Below, one piece after another: positions 27,151 through 36,290 of a stretch of 40,571 bases of DNA. The translations under genes and the position numbers were made by a program. The stretch's first letter is position 1; the number at the start of each line of letters is the position of its first letter. This DNA is from Metabacillus idriensis (GTDB lineage Bacteria; Bacillota; Bacilli; Bacillales; Bacillaceae), in contig NZ_WKKF01000020.1 in the NCBI RefSeq assembly GCF_009674765.1, positions 1 through 40,571 of the forward strand. The letters run 5' to 3'. Under the pieces are notes generated by a model. That model ran no database searches, was not told the origin of the DNA, and was given only the letters and a program-made list of their open reading frames with translations.

Positions 27151-30100
27151 TCAGTTTGCTGAAATCTCTTCTTTTTTTACCGCTCCTAATCCATTTAAGA
27201 GCTCTGAAGCAATCTTCAGCCATTTATCCGTATTAACGCCTTTTATTTGAATGGTGATTTTCAGTCTTTTTCCATCCATTCCGAGACCGACAGCTCTGCC
27301 GTACTTATTGCTCAGTTCAAACAGCTTCTGACCGTCAACCAGTCTGCTCGCATCTTCACTGACGTAAAGAGCCACCGTATCTTTATCCTGTTTGATCATA
27401 TCAACCTTCTCTTGGACAGCAAAAACTTTAAGCTTTGCAATCTGCAGAAGATATCCTACCTCTGCAGGATAATCCCCGAATCTGTCGACGATTTCTTCCT
27501 GCAGCTCTTCTAAATCAGCTAAGGAAGCAACAGCTCTGAATCGTTTATAAATATCGATTTTCTGTCTGCCGTCTGAAATGAACTCTTCAGGCAGGTATGC
27601 ATCCACTTCAAGATCAATTTCCACTTGGAATGGTTTTTCTTTCGGCCCGTCTTCTCTCCGTTCCTCGATTGCTTCCTTCAGCATTTGAGAGTAAAGATCG
27701 AAACCAACAGAATCGATGAATCCATGCTGCTGTGCACCAAGCAGATTTCCTGCTCCGCGGATAGAAAGATCGCGCATCGCAATTTTAAAGCCAGAACCAA
27801 GCTCAGTAAATTCTTTTATTGCCTGCAGACGTTTTTCTGCCACTTCGGTCAATACTTTGTCTTTTCGGTACGTAAAGTAAGCATACGCAATTCGGCTGGA
27901 ACGCCCGACACGGCCTCTTAGCTGATAAAGCTGAGAGAGACCCATCTTATCTGCATCATGAACGATAAGGGTATTCACATTTGGAATATCGACACCTGTT
28001 TCAATGATGGTCGTACTGACAAGCACATCAAATTGCCCATCAAGGAAATTAAGCATCGTTGATTCAAGTTCATTCTCGGACATTTTGCCATGGGCGTATG
28101 TCACACGTGCATCAGGTACAAGCATTGAAATTTCATCCGCTTTGCGGTCAATATCGTCAACGCGGTTGTATAAAAAGTAGACTTGGCCTCCCCTTGCAAG
28201 TTCTCTTTCAATGGCTTCACGGACGAAGCCCCCATTATATTCAACGACATATGTCTGAACCGGGAACCGGTTCTCAGGCGGCGTTTCGATAACAGACAAA
28301 TCGCGGACTCCAAGCATCGACATATGCAGCGTACGCGGAATAGGGGTAGCTGTTAAAGTCAGGACATCAATATTTGCCTTCATTTGTTTAATTTTCTCTT
28401 TATGCGTAACACCAAAGCGCTGCTCTTCATCGATAATCAAGAGTCCAAGCTCTTTGTACGTAACATCTTTGGATAAGAGACGGTGTGTACCAATAACCAT
28501 ATCAACTGTGCCATTTTTCAGGCCTTTTACCGTTTCGTTCATTTCTTTTCTTGATCTAAAACGACTTAACAAGCCTATATTAATCGGATAATCTTGAAAC
28601 CTCTCTCTGACTGTTTCAAAATGCTGCTGTGCAAGGATGGTCGTCGGCACCAGGAGTGCAACCTGTTTTCCATCGGCAACTGCTTTAAATGCAGCACGGA
28701 TTGCAACCTCCGTTTTACCATAGCCAACATCACCGCAAAGAAGCCGGTCCATTGGGCGTTCCCGTTCCATATCAAGCTTGATTTCATGAATGGAGCGCAG
28801 CTGATCCTCTGTTTCCTGATAAGGAAAGACGGATTCAAACTCACGCTGCATTTCGCCATCAGGCGAAAACCCGTAGCCTACACTTGCTTCCCGCTCAGCA
28901 TACAGCTTGATTAAATCATCCGCTATATCCTGAACAGATGATTCAACCTTCTTCTTAACCCTCTTCCAGTCACTGCCGCCAAGCTTGTAGATCTTCGGTT
29001 CTTTCCCTTCTGAACCGACATACTTCTGGATGAGGTCAATTTGTTCAACCGGAACATACAGCTTGTCGCTGCCATGATAGCGGATATGCAGATAATCTTT
29101 GTGGACGCCATTAATTACAAGGGTTTCAATCCCTAAGTATTTACCGATTCCGTGATTTACATGAACAACATGATCTCCGACTTGCAGTTCTGAATAGCTC
29201 TTAATTCTCTCTGCATTTGATATTTTTTGGCTTTTCGGCTGCTTTTTCACTCTCTTTTTAAAGAGTTCTTCCTCTGTAATAACGGCAAGCTTCTGCATAG
29301 GGAGTTCAAATCCCGTTTGCAGATCGCCTTCCATAAGGTAGAGATTGCCAAGCTTTGGCGCCTCATTTTTCTTCAAAAAAGCAGCTGTGATGTCATAATC
29401 AGCAAGCACGCCTTCAAGCTTTTTGACTCTCTCTTCTGTTGCGCCAAGGAAAACAACCGAAAATTTGGCTTTTTTCCATCTATCAATTTCACTTTTCAAT
29501 ACGTGCATCTGCCCATGAAAGTTTTGCATCTGCTTACATGATACATTCAAGATATTCTGAGGACTTGTGTGCGGAACATGACGTAAAAATAAAGATAAAT
29601 AGACAAGCGGATGTTTTGTTTTAGTTAGAACATCTGCATATTTATGTGACATCTGAACATCATTTACAATTTTTCCGTGCTCAAGCAGGCTAGTGTACCA
29701 GTCAGCCTCTTCTTTTTCGAGATTTTCGTACATTTCCTGAATTCTGCTGACTTCATCCATGACAACGATTGTCTGCTCATGAAAATAATCTAGTAAACTA
29801 GCAGGCTTCTCATAGAAGTATGAAAGATATTTAAACATTTCCTGATTAAACTGGCCGTTCCTTAATTGTTCAAGCTCATACCCAATATTTTCTGCCAGAA
29901 CCTCTTTTTGCTTTTCATCTTTAAGACGCTTCAAGCTGTAGGCTAAACCGTTTTCCAGCTTTTGTATGCATTTAGTGATTCTGCTTTGATCCACAACGAG
30001 TTCTTCAGCTGGACCAATATGAACTTCTTTAAGCTTAGCAATCGAACGCTGGTCCTCACTGTTAAAGGAGCGGATTGAATCAATCTCGGTATCAAACAGT

Positions 30101-30681
30101 TCAATCCGGATCGGGTATTCTTCTGTAAGAGGATAGATATCCATAATCCCGCCTCTTAAACTGAACTCTCCTGGAGCTGAAACCATTCCGGCTCTTTCAT
30201 ACCCCATCGTAATTAAAGATGCCATTGTTTTTTCAAGATCCAAATCTTGTCCAAGCTTTAAGTGAAACTGATTTTCAAGCCATGCTTCCTTAGGCGGCAA
30301 GAACCTTCTGAGTGCTGCGACCGGAGCTACGATAATTCTTTTTTTATCTTGGGATAATTGATTCAGCACTTCCATTCTCTGTGCTTTTAACTCGGGACTT
30401 GCTACAGCAAGTTCAGATGCAATTAATTCGTTCACCGGATACAGCAGAACCTGATCACCGACAAGGTTGACCAGATCTTCATAGATCTTTTGCGCCTGAA
30501 ACAAATTATGAGTAATCATTAAAATCGGTTTATTTGAATGCTGATAGAGTGAAGACGTGAAAACAGACCTTGCTGAGCCGGATAAGCCTGCTACGAGCTG
30601 TTCTTTCAAGCCTCCTTGAACTCCTTCAATAATTGTCTGAAAATCGTCATTATCATAAAAGTAATGCTGCAAACTTTGCAA
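27151..30681 (-). CDS. mfd: Transcription-repair coupling factor
   Basis: Removes RNA polymerase stalled at DNA lesions and recruits UvrA. The 1176-residue protein has an N-terminal UvrB-like domain (GLSGSARSVF, RGGIMDIYPL) and the RNAP-interaction domain (ELQVGDHVVHVNHGIGKYLG, ~490-510). RecG-like motor motifs follow: Walker A GDVGYGKTEVA (~630), DEEQRFGV and TLTATPIPRTLHMSMLG. The TRCF C-terminus is intact. The start codon is TTG 30679-30681, nine bases after GGGGAGG, and aligns with the usual N-terminus. Confidence 0.97.
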   Translation of the reverse strand: MQSLQHYFYDNDDFQTIIEGVQGGLKEQLVAGLSGSARSVFTSSLYQHSNKPILMITHNLFQAQKIYEDLVNLVGDQVLLYPVNELIASELAVASPELKAQRMEVLNQLSQDKKRIIVAPVAALRRFLPPKEAWLENQFHLKLGQDLDLEKTMASLITMGYERAGMVSAPGEFSLRGGIMDIYPLTEEYPIRIELFDTEIDSIRSFNSEDQRSIAKLKEVHIGPAEELVVDQSRITKCIQKLENGLAYSLKRLKDEKQKEVLAENIGYELEQLRNGQFNQEMFKYLSYFYEKPASLLDYFHEQTIVVMDEVSRIQEMYENLEKEEADWYTSLLEHGKIVNDVQMSHKYADVLTKTKHPLVYLSLFLRHVPHTSPQNILNVSCKQMQNFHGQMHVLKSEIDRWKKAKFSVVFLGATEERVKKLEGVLADYDITAAFLKKNEAPKLGNLYLMEGDLQTGFELPMQKLAVITEEELFKKRVKKQPKSQKISNAERIKSYSELQVGDHVVHVNHGIGKYLGIETLVINGVHKDYLHIRYHGSDKLYVPVEQIDLIQKYVGSEGKEPKIYKLGGSDWKRVKKKVESSVQDIADDLIKLYAEREASVGYGFSPDGEMQREFESVFPYQETEDQLRSIHEIKLDMERERPMDRLLCGDVGYGKTEVAIRAAFKAVADGKQVALLVPTTILAQQHFETVRERFQDYPINIGLLSRFRSRKEMNETVKGLKNGTVDMVIGTHRLLSKDVTYKELGLLIIDEEQRFGVTHKEKIKQMKANIDVLTLTATPIPRTLHMSMLGVRDLSVIETPPENRFPVQTYVVEYNGGFVREAIERELARGGQVYFLYNRVDDIDRKADEISMLVPDARVTYAHGKMSENELESTMLNFLDGQFDVLVSTTIIETGVDIPNVNTLIVHDADKMGLSQLYQLRGRVGRSSRIAYAYFTYRKDKVLTEVAEKRLQAIKEFTELGSGFKIAMRDLSIRGAGNLLGAQQHGFIDSVGFDLYSQMLKEAIEERREDGPKEKPFQVEIDLEVDAYLPEEFISDGRQKIDIYKRFRAVASLADLEELQEEIVDRFGDYPAEVGYLLQIAKLKVFAVQEKVDMIKQDKDTVALYVSEDASRLVDGQKLFELSNKYGRAVGLGMDGKRLKITIQIKGVNTDKWLKIASELLNGLGAVKKEEISAN

Positions 30682-30714
30682 AGGCTAAAACCTCCCCTTT
30701 TGTTAGTGATAGAA

Positions 30715-30769
30715 AGGCGGATGTCGATCTCTCTATTAATGGCTCGACAGGAGCAAAAAACTAGCGCCT
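30715..30769. other. Inverted-repeat element between fin and mfd
   Basis: Two nested arms pair: AGGCG (30715-30719) with CGCCT (30765-30769), and TGTCGA (30722-30727) with TCGACA (30744-30749). It sits directly upstream of the mfd ribosome-binding site. It starts AGAAAGGCGG, reminiscent of the other intergenic repeats, but the interior does not align with them. Purpose unknown. Confidence 0.5.
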
Positions 30770-30800
30770 GCACCATAAGCCCAGTTACTGGATTTAACGG

Positions 30801-30831
30801 AAAAATGCCTTGGTTCCTTTCGTCACCAAAG
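30801..30831 (-). terminator. Probable terminator of fin
   Basis: The transcript has CTTTGGT, a ten-base loop and ACCAAGG (seven pairs, one G-T), followed by CATTTTT. It begins seven bases after the fin stop. The stem is modest, so read-through into mfd is plausible. Confidence 0.5.
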
Positions 30832-30837
30832 CTTTCC

Positions 30838-31068
30838 CTATTGAATAAAACGCTGCAGCTGATGATAGTCAGGATTTCGCTCTAATGCTTCCTGACAATC
30901 CTCGCAAATGGTTTTTACAAGTATATCGCCATTCGACTCATATGATATCATTTCTTGTCTCTCTTCCTGCGACAGGTGATGGAATCCCAGTTGTTCACTG
31001 TAAACTGAAACGCTGTCAATTGTTCCAACCTCTACGCCGCAATGACGGCATTTATAGTGTAGCGCCAT
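30838..31068 (-). CDS. fin: Anti-sigma-F factor Fin
   Basis: In B. subtilis Fin (YabK) blocks sigma-F RNA polymerase and helps the change to sigma-G in the forespore. The 76-residue zinc protein has CRHCG at the N-terminus and CEDCQEAL near the C-terminus as likely metal ligands, with the conserved [17 protein letters not shown] between. AGGAGGGGC precedes the ATG. It sits between pth and mfd with a forespore promoter. Confidence 0.95.
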   Translation of the reverse strand: MALHYKCRHCGVEVGTIDSVSVYSEQLGFHHLSQEERQEMISYESNGDILVKTICEDCQEALERNPDYHQLQRFIQ

Positions 31069-31100
31069 TGAAAAGCCCCTCCTGAAAAGGTTTTTAAGTC

Positions 31101-31130
31101 TAGTATGAACCTTCAGGAGTCCGCTTATAC
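31101..31130 (-). promoter_or_regulatory. Forespore promoter of fin (sigma-F/sigma-G type)
   Basis: GTATA (31126-31130) and CATACTA (31101-31107) are 18 bp apart, an exact match to GYATR-N18-CATNNTA, which both forespore sigmas can use. The -35 lies within ten bases of the pth stop codon. Confidence 0.75.
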
Positions 31131-31133
31131 TCT

Positions 31134-31691
31134 TCAGTTATATTTGTTCATCACCTGTAAAAACGGCTCTTTAATAAAGCTTTCACATGCATCTGCAGAT
31201 AATGAGATTGCGTCTTTTATGCTCGGCTGTTCTTCTTTTCCAAAAGAGCCCAAAACATAATTTGAAACACTCATGCCGCCAGATGGACGGTCGATTCCAA
31301 TGCGCACACGGTTAAATTCCTGTGTGTTTAAATGCTGGATCATTGATTTGATTCCATTATGTCCGCCTGCACTGCCCTTTGTTCTCAGACGTACTTTTCC
31401 AGCCGGCAAATCAAGATCATCGTAAATGACAGCAATGTCTTTATCCTCAATTTCATAATAGTCCATCAAAGGTCTGATGCACTCACCTGAGAGGTTCATA
31501 TATGTAAGTGGTTTTAATAATATGATTTTCTCGCCTGAAACATGACCGATTCCAAAGATTCCGTTAAACTTTGAACGATCAAGAGGAATGTTCAATCTCT
31601 TTGAAAGTTCGTCAATCGCCATAAATCCGACATTGTGCCGCGTATCCTCATATTGCTTCCCTGGATTCCCAAGTCCAATGAATAGTTTCAT
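31134..31691 (-). CDS. pth: Peptidyl-tRNA hydrolase
   Basis: Recycles tRNA from prematurely released peptidyl-tRNA; the B. subtilis gene is called spoVC. I start at ATG 31689-31691 (185 residues, [14 protein letters not shown]), which is the family N-terminus. The catalytic His is residue 19 in DTRHNVGF, with [20 protein letters not shown] and [10 protein letters not shown] following. The open frame continues 44 codons upstream but that extension has no family support. Confidence 0.95.
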   Translation of the reverse strand: MKLFIGLGNPGKQYEDTRHNVGFMAIDELSKRLNIPLDRSKFNGIFGIGHVSGEKIILLKPLTYMNLSGECIRPLMDYYEIEDKDIAVIYDDLDLPAGKVRLRTKGSAGGHNGIKSMIQHLNTQEFNRVRIGIDRPSGGMSVSNYVLGSFGKEEQPSIKDAISLSADACESFIKEPFLQVMNKYN

Positions 31692-31719
31692 TCTCGTACC
31701 TGCCTTTATTCTAGAAGTG

Positions 31720-31756
31720 GTATGGCTGTGCTTAAGGGTGTCCGCCTTGGCCATAC
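31720..31756 (-). promoter_or_regulatory. Hairpin in the pth leader
   Basis: GTATGGC (750-756 complement) pairs with GCCATAC (720-726), enclosing a second small AAGG/CCTT stem. It lies about 28 bases upstream of the pth start. No T-run follows, so it is unlikely to be a simple terminator. Confidence 0.4.
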
Positions 31757-31862
31757 TCCCTCGGGTTATGTTCAAAAAGGATGATGCGGATTGGAGCAGA
31801 GTTATCCCAATCATAATCATCACCCTAAGTTTAGTATCTTTTTTCTTTATTTAAACAATACC

Positions 31863-31893
31863 ATAAAAAACGCAGCCATTAAATGGCTACGTT
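31863..31893 (-). terminator. Rho-independent terminator of ctc
   Basis: The transcript has AACGTAGCCAT, loop TTA and ATGGCTGCGTT (11 pairs including one G-T) followed by TTTTATGG, eight bases after the ctc stop. Confidence 0.88.
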
Positions 31894-31900
31894 CTGCAAA

Positions 31901-32551
31901 TTATGATTGTTTTTCGTCTTCAGAGGAACCTTCTTCGTTCTCTCTGCCTTCAGCATTATCCGGTTCGCCAGATTCCTGCTGCTCGCCGCTGTCAATTTCC
32001 TCTTCTTGCTGAGGAGGAAGGATAGAAGCAACCACTTCATCATCTTCATGATTAAATGTGTACTTGCCAGAGACCTTTACATCTTTAATTGTCAGGGTAT
32101 CGTTGACGCCAAGCTCTGAAATATCCACTTCAATGGATTGCGGGATATCACCTGGTTTAGCTGTAATTGATGCCTGATACATTGGCTGCTGAAGCACTCC
32201 GCCGTCTTTTACTCCAGCTGCATCGCCTGTCAATGTAATCGGAACCTCAACTTCAACATCTTCTTTTAGGTTGACGACATGGAAATCAGCATGCACGATT
32301 TCATTTTTTAGTGGATCAGTCTGCATTTCATACAGCATGACCGAATGAGACTTTCCATTTAAATCAAGTTTTATAATCGCGTTGCGTCCTTCTTCACGCA
32401 GCGTTTTAATTAATTCAATGCTATCTAAGGAGATTGATTTTGCATCAGTTGACTTACCATAAATGACAGCAGGAACATGTCCTTGTTCACGAACCTTTCT
32501 TCTAGCCGAGTTTGTAAATTCTGTTCGTTCTTTCACTTTTAATGTTGTCAT
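31901..32551 (-). CDS. ctc: General stress protein Ctc (ribosomal protein bL25, TL5 type)
   Basis: Binds 5S rRNA in the large ribosomal subunit; induced by stress in B. subtilis. The 216-residue protein has the bL25 domain (~1-95: REQGHVPAVIYGKSTDAKS, TDPLKNEIVHADFHVVN) and the TL5 C-terminal beta domain (~95-185). A Glu-rich tail of about 25 residues follows, longer than in B. subtilis. I start at ATG 32549-32551 behind GGAAGGTG; the in-frame GTG above lies in that site. Confidence 0.95.
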   Translation of the reverse strand: MTTLKVKERTEFTNSARRKVREQGHVPAVIYGKSTDAKSISLDSIELIKTLREEGRNAIIKLDLNGKSHSVMLYEMQTDPLKNEIVHADFHVVNLKEDVEVEVPITLTGDAAGVKDGGVLQQPMYQASITAKPGDIPQSIEVDISELGVNDTLTIKDVKVSGKYTFNHEDDEVVASILPPQQEEEIDSGEQQESGEPDNAEGRENEEGSSEDEKQS

Positions 32552-32592
32552 AGTCCAAAACACCTTCCTAACGATAAGTTATGTCTTATTTA

Positions 32593-32618
32593 ATTCCCAT
32601 TATTGTCAGGGTCTAAAC
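32593..32618 (-). promoter_or_regulatory. Sigma-B (general stress) promoter of ctc
   Basis: GTTTAG (32613-32618) and GGGAAT (32593-32598) are 14 bp apart, close to the sigma-B consensus GTTTAA-N12-15-GGGWAT. ctc is a classic sigma-B gene in B. subtilis. Confidence 0.8.
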
Positions 32619-32682
32619 ATTTTTCTTAAGAAAAGGATGGTTTTGCCTCGGCTGCTGCTCTGGATCGCTGATTTGCTTAAAA

Positions 32683-32721
32683 CAAAAAACACCCTCTTTG
32701 CCTGAAGGGCGTAAGGGTGTT
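32683..32721 (-). terminator. Rho-independent terminator of prs
   Basis: The transcript has AACACCCT, an inner GCC-CTTCA-GGC hairpin and AGGGTGTT followed by TTTTGTTTT, eleven bases after the prs stop. It separates prs from the stress promoter of ctc. Confidence 0.85.
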
Positions 32722-32732
32722 TTTATAAAGCA

Positions 32733-33686
32733 TTAATCAAATAGTGTGCTGACAGATTGCTCTTCATGAACGCGGATAATAGCTTCACCAATTAGAGGAG
32801 CAACTGACAGCTGTTTCAGCTTGCCAATTTTCTTCTCTTCGCCCAAAGCAATAGAATTTGTAACGACTAATTCTTTAATATTTGAGTTTTCAATACGCTC
32901 AATCGCAGGTCCTGATAAAACAGGGTGAGTACAGCAAGCATAAACTTCTGTTGCTCCGTTTTCTACTAATGCGTTAGCAGCAAGTGTAATCGTTCCAGCT
33001 GTATCAATAATATCATCAATTAATATAGCTGTTTTGCCTTCAATGTTACCTACAATGTTCATAACTTCAGCAACATTTGGTCTTGGACGGCGTTTGTCGA
33101 TGATCGCAATCGGCGCTTTCAGACGGTCTGCAAGTTTGCGGGCGCGCGTTACGCCGCCATGGTCAGGCGAAACAATGACGATGTCCTTCAAGTCTTTTTC
33201 AAGGAAGTACTCTGAAAGAATCGGCACACCCATTAGATGGTCAATTAAGATGTCAAAGAATCCCTGAATTTGCGGAGCGTGCAGATCAAGAGTGATGACG
33301 CGGTCAGCGCCAGCCGTTTCAAGCAAGTTAGCAACAAGCTTAGCCGTAATCGGCTCACGAGCGCGCGCTTTGCGGTCTTGGCGTGCATAGCCATAGTAAG
33401 GCATAACAATATTGATTGTCTTAGCAGATGCACGCTTAAGCGCATCAATCATGATCAATACTTCCATCAAGTGTTCATTAACCGGAGCACTCGTTGATTG
33501 AATAACGAATACATCACAGCCGCGGATACTTTCTTCAATGTTAATTTGAACTTCCCCATCACTGAAACGAGTTACCGAACATTTACCTAAATCAACACCA
33601 ACTTCATCTGCAATCTCTTTAGCTAAAGCTGTGTTTGAATTTAATGTAAAAATCTTTAAATTAGAATCTGCATAACGATTAGACAT
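32733..33686 (-). CDS. prs: Ribose-phosphate pyrophosphokinase (PRPP synthase)
   Basis: Makes PRPP from ribose-5-phosphate and ATP for purine, pyrimidine, histidine and tryptophan synthesis. The 317-residue class I enzyme has the flexible-loop [18 protein letters not shown] (~98-115), the metal-binding [30 protein letters not shown] and the PRPP loop [14 protein letters not shown] (~220-233). A GGAGG lies 12 bases before ATG, slightly long. It follows glmU with a short repeat element in between. Confidence 0.98.
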   Translation of the reverse strand: MSNRYADSNLKIFTLNSNTALAKEIADEVGVDLGKCSVTRFSDGEVQINIEESIRGCDVFVIQSTSAPVNEHLMEVLIMIDALKRASAKTINIVMPYYGYARQDRKARAREPITAKLVANLLETAGADRVITLDLHAPQIQGFFDILIDHLMGVPILSEYFLEKDLKDIVIVSPDHGGVTRARKLADRLKAPIAIIDKRRPRPNVAEVMNIVGNIEGKTAILIDDIIDTAGTITLAANALVENGATEVYACCTHPVLSGPAIERIENSNIKELVVTNSIALGEEKKIGKLKQLSVAPLIGEAIIRVHEEQSVSTLFD

Positions 33687-33747
33687 ATTAAAAGGAGACC
33701 TCCACTAGGTTTTATTAATATTGAGAAGAAATTAATCTTGCGCATTG

Positions 33748-33824
33748 ATGTCCAGCTGCTGCGCCAAACTCCTCGGTCAGAACAGATCTGCCTGTCGGAG
33801 CTGAACAAGGCGCCTCCGCTTTCT
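33748..33824 (-). repeat. Intergenic folded repeat, short copy E (inner hairpin absent)
   Basis: Read on the minus strand, it begins AGAAAGCGGAGGCGCC immediately after the glmU stop codon and ends near CAGCTGGACATC. It aligns with the two ends of copy A but lacks about 44 bases comprising the whole inner hairpin. The outer stem is kept (GTTCAGCT with AGCTGGAC). It is the only copy oriented with the genes. Confidence 0.75.
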
Positions 33825-35180
33825 TTACTTCATGTACTCATCTTTATTGACTTGTCTTGCACGCGCAATAGAAAGCGCCTTGCCAGGTACATCATCCGTA
33901 ATAGTTGAGCCTGCAGCAACATACGCGCCTTGACCAACTGTTACCGGTGCAATTAAGTTTGAATTGCAGCCTATGAAAGCTCCATCCTCAATTTTAGTAA
34001 GGAATTTATTCTTGCCGTCATAATTGACCGTAATGGATCCGCAGCCAAGGTTAACATCTGCGCCGACTTCAGCATCGCCGATATAGCTTAAATGTGAAGC
34101 TTTGCTCGCTTTGCCCATTGCTGATTTCTTGATTTCGACAAAATTGCCGATCTTCACTTCATCTGCAATAGACGATGCAGGTCTGATGTGCGCAAATGGC
34201 CCGATATTTACATCATGGCCAATTTCACTGTCATGTGCAACAGACTGGCGGATTGTTGTACGATCTCCAACCGTGCAGTCTTTCACTTCAGTATGAGGTC
34301 CAATAATGGAATCCTCCCCAATAACGGTATTGCCTGAAATGACTGTGCCAGGGTAAATCACAGTGTCACGTCCAATTTTAGCATCACTTGAGATGTATGT
34401 GTTGTCAGGATCAATAATGGAAACCCCGTTTTTCATATGAAAGGCGTTTACCCGCTTTTTCATATACTGCTCAGCTTGCGCAAGAGCTACTCTGTCATTT
34501 ACTCCAAGCGTCTCTTCAAAAGATGCCGTCTGGAATGCAGAAACAATTTCATTGTTTGTTTTTAGGATTTCAATCACATCAGGAAGATAATATTCACCTT
34601 GAGAATTGTCATTTGACACTTTCTTCAGTGCATCGAAAAGAGCACGGTTGTCAAAGCAATACGTTCCGGTATTGATCTCCTTGATCAAAAGCTCTTCAGC
34701 ATTTGAATCTTTGTGCTCTACAATTTTTTCAACGTGGCCTTCAGTATTTCTGACGACACGGCCGTAGCCTGCAGGATCATCTGCTTTCGCTGTAAGAATT
34801 GTAGCTTTTGCATTCATTTCTGTATGATGAGAAAGTAAAGATGCCATTGTATCTGCTGTTATTAAAGGAGTGTCTCCGCAGATAACAATAGTCGTTCCTT
34901 CTTGATCTTCTAAATGAACTGCTGCCTGCATAACAGCATGAGCCGTTCCGAGCTGTTCACTTTGAACAGCATACTGGATGCTTTCGCCTAGTTGATCTTG
35001 TACTTTTTCCGCTCCGTGACCTACTATGGCAACGATTTTGCTTAAATCTAATTTGGAAACTTCATCAACAACATGCTGAACCATTGGCTTGCCGCCTACT
35101 GGATGCAGCACTTTATAAAGCTTTGATTTCATTCTAGTGCCTTGTCCGGCAGCTAAAATTACTGCGTATCGGTTATCCAT
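33825..35180 (-). CDS. glmU: Bifunctional GlcNAc-1-phosphate uridyltransferase / GlcN-1-phosphate acetyltransferase
   Basis: Makes UDP-GlcNAc for peptidoglycan and teichoic acids. The 451-residue protein has the pyrophosphorylase motif [19 protein letters not shown] near residue 10, [10 protein letters not shown] (~100), and from about residue 250 a left-handed beta-helix of hexapeptide repeats with [20 protein letters not shown] start at ATG 35178-35180 behind GGAGGCC; the longer frame adds unconserved residues. The stop codon abuts repeat copy E. Confidence 0.97.
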   Translation of the reverse strand: MDNRYAVILAAGQGTRMKSKLYKVLHPVGGKPMVQHVVDEVSKLDLSKIVAIVGHGAEKVQDQLGESIQYAVQSEQLGTAHAVMQAAVHLEDQEGTTIVICGDTPLITADTMASLLSHHTEMNAKATILTAKADDPAGYGRVVRNTEGHVEKIVEHKDSNAEELLIKEINTGTYCFDNRALFDALKKVSNDNSQGEYYLPDVIEILKTNNEIVSAFQTASFEETLGVNDRVALAQAEQYMKKRVNAFHMKNGVSIIDPDNTYISSDAKIGRDTVIYPGTVISGNTVIGEDSIIGPHTEVKDCTVGDRTTIRQSVAHDSEIGHDVNIGPFAHIRPASSIADEVKIGNFVEIKKSAMGKASKASHLSYIGDAEVGADVNLGCGSITVNYDGKNKFLTKIEDGAFIGCNSNLIAPVTVGQGAYVAAGSTITDDVPGKALSIARARQVNKDEYMK

Positions 35181-35216
35181 ATTTAGGCCTCCAATATACC
35201 TTTTTATCCATAGAAA

Positions 35217-35245
35217 AATATATCTCAAATAGACCCTTATTTCAA
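35217..35245 (-). promoter_or_regulatory. glmU promoter (sigma-A)
   Basis: TTGAAA (35240-35245) and TATATT (35217-35222) are 17 bp apart, about 37 bp upstream of the glmU start and downstream of the spoVG terminator. It probably serves glmU-prs. Confidence 0.8.
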
Positions 35246-35341
35246 GAAAACATATGAAAGTACATAATTTTTCATAAAATTGTCATGATATGTAAGGCTC
35301 TTTCCTTCTTTAAACAGCAATCTTAGTTTTGCCTGTAAAAA

Positions 35342-35377
35342 ACAAAAAAGCCGAATAGGACTAAGTCCTACCCGACT
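35342..35377 (-). terminator. Rho-independent terminator of spoVG
   Basis: The transcript has a 13-pair stem (AGTCGGGTAGGAC with GTCCTATTCGGCT, three G-T pairs), loop TTA, then TTTTTTGTT, about 20 bases after the spoVG stop. Confidence 0.9.
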
Positions 35378-35396
35378 TTTAAAGTGCTTCATATGA

Positions 35397-35687
35397 TCAA
35401 GAAGCGCCCGCTTCTTCAAATTCAACTTCTAGTTCACCTAAACGATGATACTCGGCTAATACAGCCTCTTGAATTTTCCCGCGAGTTCCAGAATTAATTG
35501 GATGTGCGATATCTCGAAACTCTCCGTCTGGAGTGCGTTTGCTTGGCATTGCTACAAAAAGGCCATTGTTACCATCAATCACACGAATATCATGAACAAC
35601 AAACTCATGATCCAACGTAATTGATGCAATCGCTCTCATGCGGCCTTCGGTGTTTACGCGGCGTAATCTTACGTCAGTTACTTCCAT
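35397..35687 (-). CDS. spoVG: Regulatory nucleic-acid-binding protein SpoVG
   Basis: Affects septation and cortex in B. subtilis and binds nucleic acid in several Firmicutes. The 96-residue protein starts [20 protein letters not shown] and shows the nearly invariant [18 protein letters not shown] and [14 protein letters not shown] start at ATG 35685-35687, five bases after AAAGGTGGTG; the in-frame GTGs lie within that site. Confidence 0.97.
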   Translation of the reverse strand: MEVTDVRLRRVNTEGRMRAIASITLDHEFVVHDIRVIDGNNGLFVAMPSKRTPDGEFRDIAHPINSGTRGKIQEAVLAEYHRLGELEVEFEEAGAS

Positions 35688-35731
35688 TCTGTTCACCACC
35701 TTTTCCCTGTATGAAAAACTTTAGTTAAGTT

Positions 35732-35758
35732 ATTCAACGGAATTTTTCTTTTTCCTGC
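35732..35758 (-). promoter_or_regulatory. Sigma-H promoter of spoVG
   Basis: GCAGGAAAA (35750-35758) and GTTGAAT (35732-35738), 11 bp apart, match the sigma-H consensus RnAGGAwWW-N11-12-RnnGAAT at every position. A very AT-rich stretch lies just upstream, as at the B. subtilis spoVG promoter where AbrB binds. Confidence 0.9.
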
Positions 35759-35903
35759 AAGATTGGGAAAATATTTTGAAAAATCAGGTGATTGTGCTCA
35801 TTTTTTATTGGTGCTTTTGTTTTTGACGTTCATTCATGAGATCAAGCTGGACTTTTCACCCTGCAGATCCCTTAAAAACAATTTTCTTCTTGCAAAAAAA
35901 TAA

Positions 35904-36281
35904 TCAGTCAACAGAAGCAATAACTTCAATTTCCACCATCGCGTCTTTAGGCAATCTGGCTACTTCAACACATGAACGGGCAGGTTTATGTTCGCTGAAG
36001 TATTCGCCATACACAATGTTAAATGCAGCGAAGGTATTCATATCTTTTAAAAATACGGTTGCTTTTACGACAGTCTGCAGAGAGGCACCTGCTTCTTCAA
36101 GGACAGCTTTTAAATTTGAAAAAACCTGATGTGTCTGCTCTTCTATTGAACCATTTACCATTTCACCTTCAGGAGTGAGCGGAATTTGACCAGAACTGAA
36201 GAATAAACGGTCAATAATCATTCCCTGACAATATGGTCCAATGGCTGCCGGAGCTTTTTTTGTATCAACTTTTCTCATCAT
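35904..36281 (-). CDS. ridA: RidA-family enamine/imine deaminase
   Basis: Called yabJ in B. subtilis, where it is linked to purR. RidA proteins hydrolyse reactive enamine and imine intermediates from PLP enzymes. The 125-residue protein has the chorismate-mutase-like fold motifs [31 protein letters not shown] and the catalytic-Arg region [15 protein letters not shown]. The early motif reads GPYCQG, with Cys where GPYSQG is usual. It follows purR by nine bases; either of two adjacent ATGs could be the start. Confidence 0.94.
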   Translation of the reverse strand: MMRKVDTKKAPAAIGPYCQGMIIDRLFFSSGQIPLTPEGEMVNGSIEEQTHQVFSNLKAVLEEAGASLQTVVKATVFLKDMNTFAAFNIVYGEYFSEHKPARSCVEVARLPKDAMVEIEVIASVD

Positions 36282-36290
36282 AATCTCTCC

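Noticed and set aside
32622-32682. A further copy of the intergenic repeat between prs and ctc
   Set aside because: GC-rich stretch GCCTCGGCTGCTGCTC looked similar to the repeat ends, but no ordered alignment with the copies could be made.
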